64,000 nucleotides of DNA from Marinobacter sp. F4206 (lineage in GTDB: Bacteria > Pseudomonadota > Gammaproteobacteria > Pseudomonadales > Oleiphilaceae), in assembly GCF_019392195.1 (NCBI RefSeq), contig NZ_JAHXKI010000003.1:124001-188000 (forward strand). Reading direction: 5' to 3'. Below the pieces are notes generated by a model that saw only the letters and a program-made list of their open reading frames with translations, was not told the origin of the DNA and searched no databases. Shown in pieces: positions 52,373 to 61,313 of this stretch. The first letter of the stretch is position 1, and each line of letters begins with the position of its first letter. Both the position numbers and the translations under genes were made by a program.

Positions 52373-53206
52373 TTACTTCAGCAGCGCCATAGCCGCTTCC
52401 ATCTCCGCATTCAGGTCTTCTTCCTCGCTCATGTCGATGTTGGGGTCGAGCCCCAGGCGGTCGAACGCGGAAATACTGTTCCAGTCCATCTCGGTCCACG
52501 GGTTGTCACTACCGGCGACCAGTTGCAGGTTAGCGACCATGACCAGATCTGCGTAATCCGCAGCGGGTACTTGCCGCTGGAAGTTCGCATATTCCAGCGG
52601 GACGTTCTGCAGTTCTTTCGGAAAGTCCCACTTCTTCAGGATGGCGGCGCCCAGGCGCGGATGCAGCTCATCGATCACGTTATCGAGCATGATGCTGCTG
52701 ATCTGGATATCCTGATCCTCAACGTAGCGCAGGATGGGCAGGACACCGATCTGGTGTACCAGGCCGGCGAGCGTGGCCTGGTCCGGTTTGAGCCGGGTGT
52801 AGTGCTGAGCCAGTACGTGGCAGACGCCGGCCACTTCGGTGCTGGTCTGCCAGGTGGCCCGTAGGCGTTTGTCGACCATGTCGGATGTGGCCTGGAACAT
52901 CTGTTCCATGGCCAGGCCCATCGCCAGGTTACTGGTGTAGGCCATGCCCAGGCGGCTCACGGCCATGTTCAGGTTTTCAATGGCACGGCTGCCCCGGAAC
53001 AGCGGGCTGTTGCAGACCCGGATGATGCGAGCCGAGAGGGCGGTGTCGTTACTGATCACCTTGACCAGATCGGCAATCGCGGAGTCCTCGGACTCGGCGA
53101 TCTCCCGAACCTGCAGGGCCACTTCCGGCAGGGTTGGCAGTACCAGTTTGTCATTCTCGATAGCGGTAATCAGGTCGGTTTTTATGGTTTCGACGATATT
53201 CGACAT
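52373..53206 (-). CDS. HDOD-domain signalling protein
   Basis: About 277 residues from ATG 53206 (MSNIVETIKTDLITAIEND). The HDOD core is clear: LPTLPEVALQVREIAESEDSAIADLVKVISNDTALSARIIRVCNSPLF, then AVSRLGMAYTSNLA. HDOD domains are HD-related but lack phosphohydrolase activity and act as protein adaptors in chemotaxis or c-di-GMP signalling. No GGDEF, EAL or receiver domain is attached. It is last in a minus-strand run after ygfZ, with a 117-base gap that probably holds its own promoter. Confidence 0.88.
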   Translation of the reverse strand: MSNIVETIKTDLITAIENDKLVLPTLPEVALQVREIAESEDSAIADLVKVISNDTALSARIIRVCNSPLFRGSRAIENLNMAVSRLGMAYTSNLAMGLAMEQMFQATSDMVDKRLRATWQTSTEVAGVCHVLAQHYTRLKPDQATLAGLVHQIGVLPILRYVEDQDIQISSIMLDNVIDELHPRLGAAILKKWDFPKELQNVPLEYANFQRQVPAADYADLVMVANLQLVAGSDNPWTEMDWNSISAFDRLGLDPNIDMSEEEDLNAEMEAAMALLK

Positions 53207-53323
53207 GGTCAGTAGCGGTCCACTTGTCAGGGTGTGGTGCTGGCATAAAGGCATCGCCAGCAACCGTAAAAATCATATAAGTGAGTTACTTTATAGCAAA
53301 TTACGATCAAATTGCCTGTCAAC

Positions 53324-54337
53324 TTATGTATCTGTCTGTGGGCTTTTTTCCCGCTCCGGCACGGCGTAGGGAAGGGGCAGCGGGGTCAGCGTTTGGCCGG
53401 CAAGGCCGTCAACGGTGAGGTCAGCGTCTGCTGCGTCGTGCCGGACCACCGCCAACAGCTCGCAGGTACCGTTTTTCAGGGGCACAGAATTGACCACGCT
53501 ACCCACGGACCGATCACCGGCGAGGATCGACCGGCCTGGCTCAGGGGCATCGGCGGTGTCGAGCTGGAACCGATACAGGCTCTTTTTGAGTTGACCGAGA
53601 AAATGCATGCGGGCGATTACTTCCTGGCCGGTGTAACAGCCCTTTTTGAAGTGTATGCCACCGACATGTTGCCAGTTCAGCATCTGGGGTACGAAGGCCT
53701 CCAATGTCTGTGCTGTAAGCGCTGCGATGCCGGCGGCAATCTCGGACGCCTGCCAGTCAGCCAGGCTGCGTTCTTCGCTGGCGTCCAGGGCGGGGGCCTT
53801 ACCGGCCGTGTGCCAGAGCTCGAATCGTGACAGACCTTCGGCAGTCGGTTCCACGCGAATCAGGTATCCGCTGTCGAGTGCCAGAGAATCCCCCGGTTTT
53901 TTCAGTTCTGAGAGCGCCTGGCCTGCAAGCCGTTGTGCGTCTGAATCACCAAACAGGCCAAAAATGCAGCCATCGGTGACCGGGTCGGCGGATGTGCCCC
54001 GGAACAGCATCAGATATTTGCGCAACTGGCCGAGAGTCGATTCCGCCAGTGCCGAGTCCAGATCCATCACGATGTCGTCCCCGTCGCGGACCACGCGCGT
54101 CAAGCAGTAGGCTCGTCCCTTGGGCGTGGCCGCCGCCGCGCGGGGCGAGTAACCGGCGACAACCTCATCAAGATTCTGGCTGAACTGGCCCTGCAGAAAC
54201 TTGTCGGTACCGGGGCCGCTGATGCGCACCAGAACGCGATTGCCCAGCTTCGCCCAGCCGGTCTCGGGCAAAGGCGACGCGGCGTTTGGGAGAGTGGAAC
54301 GGGGATCGCCCGAGGCTGGTGGGGCTGCGTCGGTCAT
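53324..54337 (-). CDS. ygfZ: Folate-dependent iron-sulfur/tRNA modification protein YgfZ
   Basis: A 337-residue GcvT-like protein with the signature KGCYTGQEVIARMHFLG containing the conserved Cys. The N-terminal NRVLVRISGPGTDKFLQGQFSQNL is also typical. YgfZ uses tetrahydrofolate to maintain certain iron-sulfur enzymes such as MiaB. It begins four bases after the ygfX stop, with CAGGAG in the end of that gene, and shares its operon with sdhE, as in many gammaproteobacteria. Confidence 0.93.
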   Translation of the reverse strand: MTDAAPPASGDPRSTLPNAASPLPETGWAKLGNRVLVRISGPGTDKFLQGQFSQNLDEVVAGYSPRAAAATPKGRAYCLTRVVRDGDDIVMDLDSALAESTLGQLRKYLMLFRGTSADPVTDGCIFGLFGDSDAQRLAGQALSELKKPGDSLALDSGYLIRVEPTAEGLSRFELWHTAGKAPALDASEERSLADWQASEIAAGIAALTAQTLEAFVPQMLNWQHVGGIHFKKGCYTGQEVIARMHFLGQLKKSLYRFQLDTADAPEPGRSILAGDRSVGSVVNSVPLKNGTCELLAVVRHDAADADLTVDGLAGQTLTPLPLPYAVPEREKSPQTDT

Positions 54338-54340
54338 GCA

Positions 54341-54823
54341 TTACTCCTGGTCGGGGCGTCGCTTGGGCGGTGACTGAGGCTTGCCCAGTCTGAGCCATAC
54401 CCTCAGGCGACGAAATTCATCTTCCGGCACGTTGCCACGGAGGTGGGCAGTATTGGCCAGAAGAATCGCGGAATACGCCTTGACTGTGGTGCCGATGGGG
54501 CGAAGTTTCAAGAGGGCGAGGCGAGAGCCAAGCCTGCTGGTGCCGGCAGCCTTTACGGCAATTTGCCGGCCGTCGCCAAGGCGGGCGCTCAGTTGGCCAC
54601 GCTCGACTGTCAGCCTGTTGATGGCGGAGTTGCCCCTGAGCAGGCCGGAGCGCCGGTATTGCAGCCCGGCGCCCGCGAGTGCGACCGGGATGCCGGCCAG
54701 AAGCCAGGGTTTGCCTCCGTGTGCTGCGGCCACCAGGAAGCCCAGCAATGCCAGCCATGGAACGGTGGCCAGCAGACCGGTGGCGACAGATGGATGGAGT
54801 GTCAGTTCAATCCGGTTGGACAC
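54341..54823 (-). CDS. YgfX-family membrane protein
   Basis: A 160-residue protein starting at GTG 54823 within the end of sdhE (17-base overlap). Two adjacent N-terminal helices ([19 protein letters not shown] and [18 protein letters not shown]) are followed by a soluble region with [15 protein letters not shown] and a basic tail. YgfX (CptA) pairs with SdhE (CptB) in E. coli and has been described as a toxin-antitoxin-like or cell-shape pair; this role is disputed. Sequence is poorly conserved, so the call rests partly on context. Confidence 0.72.
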   Translation of the reverse strand: MSNRIELTLHPSVATGLLATVPWLALLGFLVAAAHGGKPWLLAGIPVALAGAGLQYRRSGLLRGNSAINRLTVERGQLSARLGDGRQIAVKAAGTSRLGSRLALLKLRPIGTTVKAYSAILLANTAHLRGNVPEDEFRRLRVWLRLGKPQSPPKRRPDQE

Positions 54824-55079
54824 GGTTCAGAATCATATCAACCATGCGCTGGAGATCCGGGTCTTCGGGACGGCTGCGTTGCATGAACCACTCGAACATA
54901 TCGGTGTCCTCGCAGGTCAACAGCTTCTGATAACGGGCCTTGTCTTCGGCTGGCAGGTCCCGGTAGACCTGTTCGACAAAGGGGATAAGCAGCACGTCCA
55001 GCTCAAGCATTCCGCGGCGGCTGTGCCACCACAGACGGTTGAACTCGGAATTGTCGGAGGGGGCAGCATGTTCGGACAT
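54807..55079 (-). CDS. sdhE: Succinate dehydrogenase flavinylation factor SdhE
   Basis: A 90-residue protein from ATG 55079 (a TTG ten codons upstream is a less likely start). The conserved RRGMLELD (RGxxE motif) and [23 protein letters not shown] identify SdhE/YgfY, which promotes covalent FAD attachment to SdhA. It overlaps ygfX by 17 bases and follows nadB by 50. The pairing with a flavoenzyme gene (nadB) on the same strand is common in relatives. Confidence 0.93.
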   Translation of the reverse strand: MSEHAAPSDNSEFNRLWWHSRRGMLELDVLLIPFVEQVYRDLPAEDKARYQKLLTCEDTDMFEWFMQRSRPEDPDLQRMVDMILNRVQPD

Positions 55080-55129
55080 AGCAGATTCCGTTGGTTGAGT
55101 GTGGGTCAATGGAGAAAACCGGCCCCGAT

Positions 55130-56755
55130 TCAGGGTGACAGGGTACGGTAGGTGGTGGGAACCAGCACCGTATCTTTCGCTTCACCAGTCAAACCAGGGT
55201 AGTCCAGGGTGTAGTGGAGTCCCCGGCTTTCCTTCCGCTGGAGGGCGGAACAGATGATCAGGTCGGACACGGTTACCAGGTTCCGCAACTCCAGAAGGTC
55301 ATTGGAGACCCGGTAGTTGCTGTAGAACTCACCGATTTCCCGGGACAGCAGGTCAACACGATGCTTGGCCCGCTGGAGCCGTTTGGTGGTCCGGACAATA
55401 CCGACATAGTCCCACATAAAGTGCCGCAACTCATCCCAGTTGTGGGAAATAACCACGTCCTCGTCGGAGTCCCGGACCTGGCTCTCGTCCCAGTCCGGTG
55501 CTTCCGGTGGTGGCGGTATGTCCGCCTCCCGGCGGGCGATATCCTGCGCCGCCGAACGGCCGTACACCAGACACTCCAGCAGGGAGTTGCTGGCCATGCG
55601 GTTGGCACCGTGCAAGCCCGTGAAACCGGCTTCGCCCACCACGTAGAGCCCGTTAATGTCCGAGCGGGCGCGCTCGTCGGTAATGATGCCGCCGCAGGTA
55701 TAGTGAGCGGCGGGCACCACCGGGAGCGGCTCCCGGGTGATATCGATACCGAAACCGAGGCACTTCTCATAGATGGTCGGGAAGTGGTGCCGGATGAAAT
55801 CTGCGGGCTTGTGGCTGATGTCCAGATACAGATGGTCAGCACCCAGGCGTTTCATTTCATGGTCAATGGCGCGAGCAACGATGTCCCGGGGCGCCAGTTC
55901 GGCGCGTTCGTCGAACCGGTCCATAAATCGGCTGCCGTCTGGCAGCTTCAGCAGGCCGCCTTCTCCGCGCACCGCTTCGGTAATCAGGAACGATTTGGCG
56001 TGCGGATGATACAGGCAGGTTGGGTGGAACTGGTTGAATTCCATATTGGCGACCCGGCAACCCGCCCGCCAGGCCATGGCAATGCCGTCGCCGGAGGCAC
56101 CGTCCGGATTGGTGGTGTACCGATAAGCTTTGGACGCGCCCCCGGTGGCGATGACGGTAAACCGGGCGCGGAACAGCTCAACGTGGTTGTCCTCAAGATT
56201 GAGGATGTAGGCACCGACACAGCGATTGCCCGGTAAAGACAGTTTGCGGTTGGTGATCAGGTCAATGGCGACCCGACTGGACATGAGTTCGATGTTCGGG
56301 CGTGCCTGGGCCTGCTCGGTGAGCGTGGTCGAAACTGCGTGGCCCGTAGCATCGGCGGCATGAATGATGCGGCGGTGGCTGTGCCCGCCCTCCCGGGTCA
56401 GGTGGTAGTGGGCGTTCTCGTCCTTGGTGAAATCGACGCCGGAATTGATCAGCCAGTCGATGCTTTCACGACCATGCTCGACGGTGAAGCGGACGGCCTC
56501 CTCGTGGCAAAGGCCAGCTCCCGCCGCAAGCGTATCCTCAATATGGTCTTCAATGGAGTCGTCGTCGTCCAGAACCGCGGCGATGCCGCCCTGGGCCCAG
56601 AGCGTGGCGCCGCTGGAAATGTCGGCCTTGCTCAACACGCAGATGCGCAAGTGTTCTGGCAGGTTGAGTGCAACGGTCAGGCCGGCAGCACCACTGCCGA
56701 TAATGAGAACATCGAATTCGTAGGACTGTGGCATTGGGTCGTGATCGCGGGCCAT
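55130..56755 (-). CDS. nadB: L-aspartate oxidase
   Basis: A 541-residue flavoprotein. The FAD-binding [16 protein letters not shown] lies near residue 17, [21 protein letters not shown] and the [22 protein letters not shown] region form the active site, and a helical C-terminal domain follows. It oxidises aspartate to iminoaspartate, the first step of NAD synthesis. An in-frame ATG seven codons in is a possible start. It diverges from algU, as in Pseudomonas and E. coli. Confidence 0.97.
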   Translation of the reverse strand: MARDHDPMPQSYEFDVLIIGSGAAGLTVALNLPEHLRICVLSKADISSGATLWAQGGIAAVLDDDDSIEDHIEDTLAAGAGLCHEEAVRFTVEHGRESIDWLINSGVDFTKDENAHYHLTREGGHSHRRIIHAADATGHAVSTTLTEQAQARPNIELMSSRVAIDLITNRKLSLPGNRCVGAYILNLEDNHVELFRARFTVIATGGASKAYRYTTNPDGASGDGIAMAWRAGCRVANMEFNQFHPTCLYHPHAKSFLITEAVRGEGGLLKLPDGSRFMDRFDERAELAPRDIVARAIDHEMKRLGADHLYLDISHKPADFIRHHFPTIYEKCLGFGIDITREPLPVVPAAHYTCGGIITDERARSDINGLYVVGEAGFTGLHGANRMASNSLLECLVYGRSAAQDIARREADIPPPPEAPDWDESQVRDSDEDVVISHNWDELRHFMWDYVGIVRTTKRLQRAKHRVDLLSREIGEFYSNYRVSNDLLELRNLVTVSDLIICSALQRKESRGLHYTLDYPGLTGEAKDTVLVPTTYRTLSP

Positions 56756-56771
56756 AATGTGGAGGTCTATT

Positions 56772-56798
56772 GAACTAAACTTTGCTCGTGCTGTCTAT
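56772..56798 (+). promoter_or_regulatory. Candidate AlgU autoregulatory promoter
   Basis: GAACTA at 56772-56777, 16 bases, then TCTAT at 56794-56798. This is close to the sigma-E consensus (GAACTT, N16, TCTGA) and lies before algU, which is autoregulated in relatives. Confidence 0.45.
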
Positions 56799-56868
56799 TT
56801 GGCCTGACAGGGTGAGCCGCCCATAAGGGTGACTTGACCCGTTTAATGAATGGACGCCGGACAGCATA

Positions 56869-57555
56869 ATGACCCAACGAAACCTAGCGAAGGCCGCTCC
56901 ACTGGCCGAGAAAACAGGGAAGCCCGGCACACCGTCCATGACTCCTGATCAAGACCAGAGACAGGGTGAAATCTCTGACAGTCAGACCGATCTGCAGCTT
57001 GTTCGCAAGGTGCGGAATGGTGACCGTTCGGCTTTTGATCTGCTGGTCGTCAAGTATCAGTCGAGGGTCGCCTCGATCATCAGCCGGTACGTCTACGACA
57101 GTCAGGAAGTCATGGATCTGACCCAGGAAGCCTTTGTTAAAGCCTTCCGGGCCCTGGACCGGTTCCGTGGCGACAGTGCCTTTTACACCTGGCTCTACCG
57201 GATCGCGGTGAATACCGCCAAGAACTTCCTGGAATCCCGGGGGCGGCGGCCTCAGGGTAGTGCGGATGTGGCCGAGGCCGAAAACTTTGACGATGGCGGG
57301 CGGCTCAGGGATGTTGCTTCTCCTGAGCGGCTGTTGCAGCGCGAAGAGCTTCAAAAAGCGCTGTCGGAGGCGATTGCCCAGTTGCCGGAAGAGTTACGTT
57401 CGGCGTTTCTGCTGCGGGAGTATGACGGCCTCAGTTATGAGGACATCGCCCGGATACTTGATTGCCCGATCGGGACCGTGCGTTCCCGGATTTTCAGGGC
57501 TCGGGATGCGGTTGACCGACATCTCGGGCCTTTGCTCAATCATTCAGTGACGTAG
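56869..57555 (+). CDS. algU: RNA polymerase sigma factor AlgU (RpoE)
   Basis: An ECF sigma factor of 228 residues from ATG 56869, or 205 from ATG 56938; neither has a strong ribosome-binding site. The conserved protein starts about residue 38 (TDLQLVRKVRNGDRSAFDLLV). Region 2 has YVYDSQEVMDLTQEAFVKAFRALDRF with the -10-recognising segment, and region 4 has LREYDGLSYEDIARILDCPIGTVRSRIFRAR. It directs the envelope-stress regulon and is held by MucA. Counting from 56869 it is about 35 residues longer than Pseudomonas AlgU. Confidence 0.96.
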   Translation: MTQRNLAKAAPLAEKTGKPGTPSMTPDQDQRQGEISDSQTDLQLVRKVRNGDRSAFDLLVVKYQSRVASIISRYVYDSQEVMDLTQEAFVKAFRALDRFRGDSAFYTWLYRIAVNTAKNFLESRGRRPQGSADVAEAENFDDGGRLRDVASPERLLQREELQKALSEAIAQLPEELRSAFLLREYDGLSYEDIARILDCPIGTVRSRIFRARDAVDRHLGPLLNHSVT

Positions 57556-57570
57556 TTGAGGGTTCATCCT

Positions 57571-58128
57571 ATGGACGACCGTCTCAGAGAAACACTTTCA
57601 GCCATGATGGACGACGAGGCCGATGAACTGGCGGTTCGGCGCCTGCTTTCCCATGGCCAGCAGGACGAAGTGCGCGAACAGTGGCAGCGGTGGCAGCAGG
57701 TACGTGGTCTGATGCACAGTAGCCATTCGCCGGCGGACGGTGTCGACGTCAGTGTGGCGGTTCGGGAGGTGTTGGATGGCCGGCCCAGGCAGGCCAGGGA
57801 CCACGGCGTGACCGATCTTGAGCCGACGGGCCGATGGCAATGGCCGGCGGTCGCCATGGTGACCATGGCTCTGCTGATTGGCTTCGGCGCCGGAGCCGGC
57901 TGGGAGTCGGTTGACGTTACTGCCGCGACCTCGGTTGCCGCGTCGGAGCCGGTTGATCAATCCACGTCACAGCCGGTCAATGAAATCGCACTCCAGGGTC
58001 TGGATCAGGAGCAATGGGAACACATGAGCCGATATCTCCTTGAACATGCCCAGCATAACAGTGTCGGTGCGGGCCGCGGCTCCGTCGGCTATGCACGACT
58101 GGTGAGTGCCTCGGGTAACGGTTACTGA
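57571..58128 (+). CDS. mucA: Anti-sigma factor MucA (RseA)
   Basis: About 185 residues from ATG 57571 (GAGGG nine bases before). The N-terminal sigma-binding domain (RLRETLSAMMDDEADELAVRRLL) is followed by one membrane helix (WPAVAMVTMALLIGFGAGAGW) and a periplasmic tail ending VGYARLVSASGNGY. Regulated proteolysis by AlgW/DegS-type proteases frees AlgU. The hydrophobic C-terminal tail has the same kind of motif that MucB protects. Confidence 0.93.
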   Translation: MDDRLRETLSAMMDDEADELAVRRLLSHGQQDEVREQWQRWQQVRGLMHSSHSPADGVDVSVAVREVLDGRPRQARDHGVTDLEPTGRWQWPAVAMVTMALLIGFGAGAGWESVDVTAATSVAASEPVDQSTSQPVNEIALQGLDQEQWEHMSRYLLEHAQHNSVGAGRGSVGYARLVSASGNGY

Positions 58129-58130
58129 TT

Positions 58131-59171
58131 ATGTGCGGTAGCATTTCCAGGCACGGAGCAGATTCCGGCATTCTGACATCCGGCTTGCCGGCGGCGCTTT
58201 TGCTGGTCGTTTGCCTGCTGCTGGTAGTCAGGCCGGTGGTGGCGGACGATACCGAGGCAACCCGGTGGCTCGAACGAATGGGCCCGGCGCTCAATATGAC
58301 CACCTACCGGGGCGTGTTCGTTTATGCCCGTGGCGATCGGGTGCATTCCATGCGCATTGCCCACCGTTTTCGCGACGGCATGGTTGAAGAGCGACTCGTA
58401 CTCCAGGATGGCGGCAACGGCGAAATCGTTCGAAAGGGTATGGACGTGGTTTGCGTGTTGCCCAAGCAGGGTCGGGTAAGTCTGGATCAGGTCATTCCCT
58501 CGGGCCCCTTTGCCGAGGCATTTGCCAATGAGCTTGTGCCCATCAGTCGCTGGTATCGGGCAGAGCTGGTTGGTGAGGACCGGATTGCCGGCTATGACGT
58601 GGTTATTATTGCCCTTACGGCCAAAGACTCTCACCGATACAGTCACCGGCTCTGGCTGGAGAAAAGTTCCGGGCTATTGGTCAAATCGCACGTTGGTGAA
58701 CCTGGCGGTAGGGTTCTTGAGCATTTCCAGTTCACCAGTCTTGAGATAACCGACAACATTCCTGACAGCGAGTTTGAAATCCAGACAGAGGGACGCGAAA
58801 TCACCCGCAGCCTGGAAGGCGTCGCGTCGGGCGAGCCTGCGAGCCAGACGTCCATGGACGGTTGGGATCTGGGCTGGCAACCAGAGGGTTTTGTTCCGGC
58901 CGCAGCGCCGCGCTCTGGTCAGGGCCAGGCGGTGGCGTTTTCCGACGGTGTTGCCGCCTTTTCGATTTTCGTCGAGCCGCAAGGGCAGGTCCGGATGCCG
59001 GTTGGCGCATCCAGAATTGGTGCGACCACCATATACATGCGGGAGCTGGAAGCCGGTGCCGGCAGTTTCCTGGTCACGGTGGTCGGGGAGATACCGCCCA
59101 AGACTGCCCGGCAGGTTGCCGAATCCGTCCAGGTAGGTGATGCCCTCGCGCATCATTCAGGTGGTTCATGA
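58131..59171 (+). CDS. mucB: Periplasmic sigma-E regulator MucB (RseB)
   Basis: A 346-residue exported protein. The N-terminal hydrophobic segment (LPAALLLVVCLLLVVRPVVA) ends near DDTEATRW. The first domain has MTTYRGVFVYARGDRVHSMRI (lipoprotein-localisation-like fold) and the second GWDLGWQPEGFVPAAAP. It binds the MucA periplasmic tail and blocks cleavage until displaced by lipopolysaccharide or lipids. It begins two bases after the mucA stop and ends in an ATGA overlap with mucC. Confidence 0.94.
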   Translation: MCGSISRHGADSGILTSGLPAALLLVVCLLLVVRPVVADDTEATRWLERMGPALNMTTYRGVFVYARGDRVHSMRIAHRFRDGMVEERLVLQDGGNGEIVRKGMDVVCVLPKQGRVSLDQVIPSGPFAEAFANELVPISRWYRAELVGEDRIAGYDVVIIALTAKDSHRYSHRLWLEKSSGLLVKSHVGEPGGRVLEHFQFTSLEITDNIPDSEFEIQTEGREITRSLEGVASGEPASQTSMDGWDLGWQPEGFVPAAAPRSGQGQAVAFSDGVAAFSIFVEPQGQVRMPVGASRIGATTIYMRELEAGAGSFLVTVVGEIPPKTARQVAESVQVGDALAHHSGGS

Positions 59172-59617
59172 TCACGGAAAACGGAACCGTCATTGCCCTG
59201 AAGGATGATCGGGCGTGGGTTCAGACCATTCGCCAGAGTGCCTGCGAAAGCTGTTCGGCCCGCAGTGGCTGTGGGCAGCGGGTGCTTGCCTCGGCCACCA
59301 GCGGTCGTGCCAACCAGGTTCTGGTTGCAAACACCGTCAGGGCCCGGGTCGGTGACGAGGTCACCATCGGCATTGATGAGCAGGCCCTGCTGGGTGCGTC
59401 GCTGATCGTATACGCCCTGCCTCTGTTCCTGATGGTGCTGGCCAGTATTGCCGGTCACCGGTGGTCCGGTGGTGCCGACCTCTGGGCAATCATCGGTGCC
59501 CTGATGGGGTTGTGTGCGGGTTTTTTTGCGGGCCGAAGATTGCAGTCCCGCCAGGACGGCCGTTATGAACCGCGACTGCTTCGGGTGAATCGTATTGCGT
59601 CCGAAACCTGTATCTGA
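59168..59617 (+). CDS. mucC: MucC/RseC family protein
   Basis: A 149-residue inner-membrane protein with four clustered N-terminal cysteines (SACESCSARSGCGQR) and two membrane helices (LIVYALPLFLMVLASIAG, LWAIIGALMGLCAGFFAG). It belongs to the RseC family, linked to SoxR reduction in E. coli and positive modulation of sigma-E activity. Overlaps mucB by four bases. Confidence 0.93.
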   Translation: MITENGTVIALKDDRAWVQTIRQSACESCSARSGCGQRVLASATSGRANQVLVANTVRARVGDEVTIGIDEQALLGASLIVYALPLFLMVLASIAGHRWSGGADLWAIIGALMGLCAGFFAGRRLQSRQDGRYEPRLLRVNRIASETCI

Positions 59618-59707
59618 GCGCTACTTAAATCCTACTGTTTTGTAAGTTGAAAATTGCCCTGATCATCTCTAAATGTGGTTAATGACATGAACGCAAAGGG
59701 GAATAAC

Positions 59708-61183
59708 ATGCCGAGAATACTGACAGAGGTTGCCCAGCCAGAACCTGCCGTGCGGGCATGGAAAGTTCTGGGTGCTCTGCTGATGCTGTCCGTCATGGTG
59801 TCGGTTTTCTGGAGTCAGGGTGTTTCCGCCAGAAGTCTTCCGGATTTTACCGAACTGGTGGAGGATAATGCGGGCGCAGTGGTGAACATCAGTACCACCA
59901 CCACGCCAAAGGCCGGTAGTGGCGCCATGAATGGCTCGCCGTTCAGCGAGCGTCAACTCGAACAATTGCCCGAATTCTTCCAGGATTTTTTCCGCGGCCC
60001 CCAATCTCCCTTCGGCGGTGCTCCGGGCAATGCCGAGCCCCGGCGCTCGATGGGCTCGGGCTTTATCGTCTCCCGTGATGGCTATGTGCTGACCAATAAT
60101 CATGTGGTCGAAGGCGCCGATGAAATCATTGTTCGGCTGAACGATCGGCGGGAATTGCCGGCCAAGCTGGTCGGTACCGACCCCCGCTCGGACATGGCGG
60201 TGCTGAAGATTGAAGACGGGGATGATCTGCCCGTGGTGGAAATCGGGCGTTCCCGGGATCTGAAGGTTGGGGAATGGGTATTCGCCATCGGCTCACCGTT
60301 CGGGTTCGACTACACCGTCACCGCGGGTATTGTCAGTGCCCTTGGCCGTTCCCTGCCGACCGAGAACTACGTGCCCTTCATTCAGACCGATGTCGCTATT
60401 AACCCGGGCAATTCCGGTGGTCCGCTGTTCAATCTGGATGGCGACGTGGTGGGGATCAATTCCCAGATTTATACCCGTTCCGGTGGCTTCATGGGGGTCT
60501 CCTTTGCCATTCCGATTGACGATGCCATGAACGTGTTTCGTCAAATCCGGGATACGGGCATGGTGGCCCGCGGCTGGCTGGGTGTTCTGATTCAGGAAGT
60601 CAATCGCGATCTGGCCGAGTCTTTCGGGCTGCGGCGGCCCCGGGGTGCGCTCGTGGCAGAAGTGATGGATGGATCGCCGGCGCAGGAAGCCGGACTTCAG
60701 TCCGGAGACATTGTGCTTGAGTACGACGGTGAGGAAATACAGCTGTCGTCGGACTTGCCGCCCATGGTGGGCAGAACTCCCATCGGTGAAACCGCCACTC
60801 TGACCGTTCTTCGGGGTGGTGAGGAAATGACGCTGGACGTTGAAATTGGCAAACTCCCGCAGCAGGGTGGCGAGCAGCAGGCCAAACCCGCTGAGAGTGA
60901 CAGCTCTTCCTCGGCCCCGCTGGGAATGACCGTTGAGCCCATTCCGGACGAGTTGGCCGACTCCCTGAGTGTCGATGGCGGTGTGGTCGTTACCAACGTA
61001 ACCCGTGGCCCCGCGTTCGAGGCCGGGATCCGCCCTCGTGACGTCATTACCGAGATCAACCGGAAAGAGGTGACGTCAGTGGATGAATTCATGGACGTTG
61101 TGGAATCGCTTCCGAAAGACCGGGCTGTGTCTGTCCGGGTGGTTCGTCAGGGCCGTGCCGTTTATCTCGTCATGAAACCCTGA
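59708..61183 (+). CDS. mucD: Periplasmic serine endoprotease MucD (DegP family)
   Basis: A 491-residue DegP/HtrA-type protease from ATG 59708 (AAGGGGA six bases before; an upstream ATG and GTG add up to eleven residues). A signal sequence (WKVLGALLMLSVMVSVFWSQGVSA) precedes the protease domain with catalytic triad His132, Asp162, Ser236 (TNNHVVEGAD, RSDMAVLKIE, NPGNSGGPLFN). Two PDZ domains follow (about 270-365 and 395-485). It degrades misfolded envelope proteins and limits AlgU activation. Confidence 0.96.
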   Translation: MPRILTEVAQPEPAVRAWKVLGALLMLSVMVSVFWSQGVSARSLPDFTELVEDNAGAVVNISTTTTPKAGSGAMNGSPFSERQLEQLPEFFQDFFRGPQSPFGGAPGNAEPRRSMGSGFIVSRDGYVLTNNHVVEGADEIIVRLNDRRELPAKLVGTDPRSDMAVLKIEDGDDLPVVEIGRSRDLKVGEWVFAIGSPFGFDYTVTAGIVSALGRSLPTENYVPFIQTDVAINPGNSGGPLFNLDGDVVGINSQIYTRSGGFMGVSFAIPIDDAMNVFRQIRDTGMVARGWLGVLIQEVNRDLAESFGLRRPRGALVAEVMDGSPAQEAGLQSGDIVLEYDGEEIQLSSDLPPMVGRTPIGETATLTVLRGGEEMTLDVEIGKLPQQGGEQQAKPAESDSSSSAPLGMTVEPIPDELADSLSVDGGVVVTNVTRGPAFEAGIRPRDVITEINRKEVTSVDEFMDVVESLPKDRAVSVRVVRQGRAVYLVMKP

Positions 61184-61214
61184 CCAGAATTCCTGATCGG
61201 ACCAATCGGGCCTG

Positions 61215-61260
61215 AAAAGCCTCCGGTGCTTGTCGAAAACGACACGTCCGGAGGCTTTTG
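61215..61260 (+). terminator. Terminator of the algU-mucD operon
   Basis: AAAAGCCTCCGG pairs with CCGGAGGCTTTT, with an inner TGTCG/CGACA stem around an AAAA loop. T run follows. Confidence 0.85.
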
Positions 61261-61313
61261 TTATACTTGCCCGATTCGAAAATTTAGCATGGCCATGGAA
61301 CGGACCGGATCAG

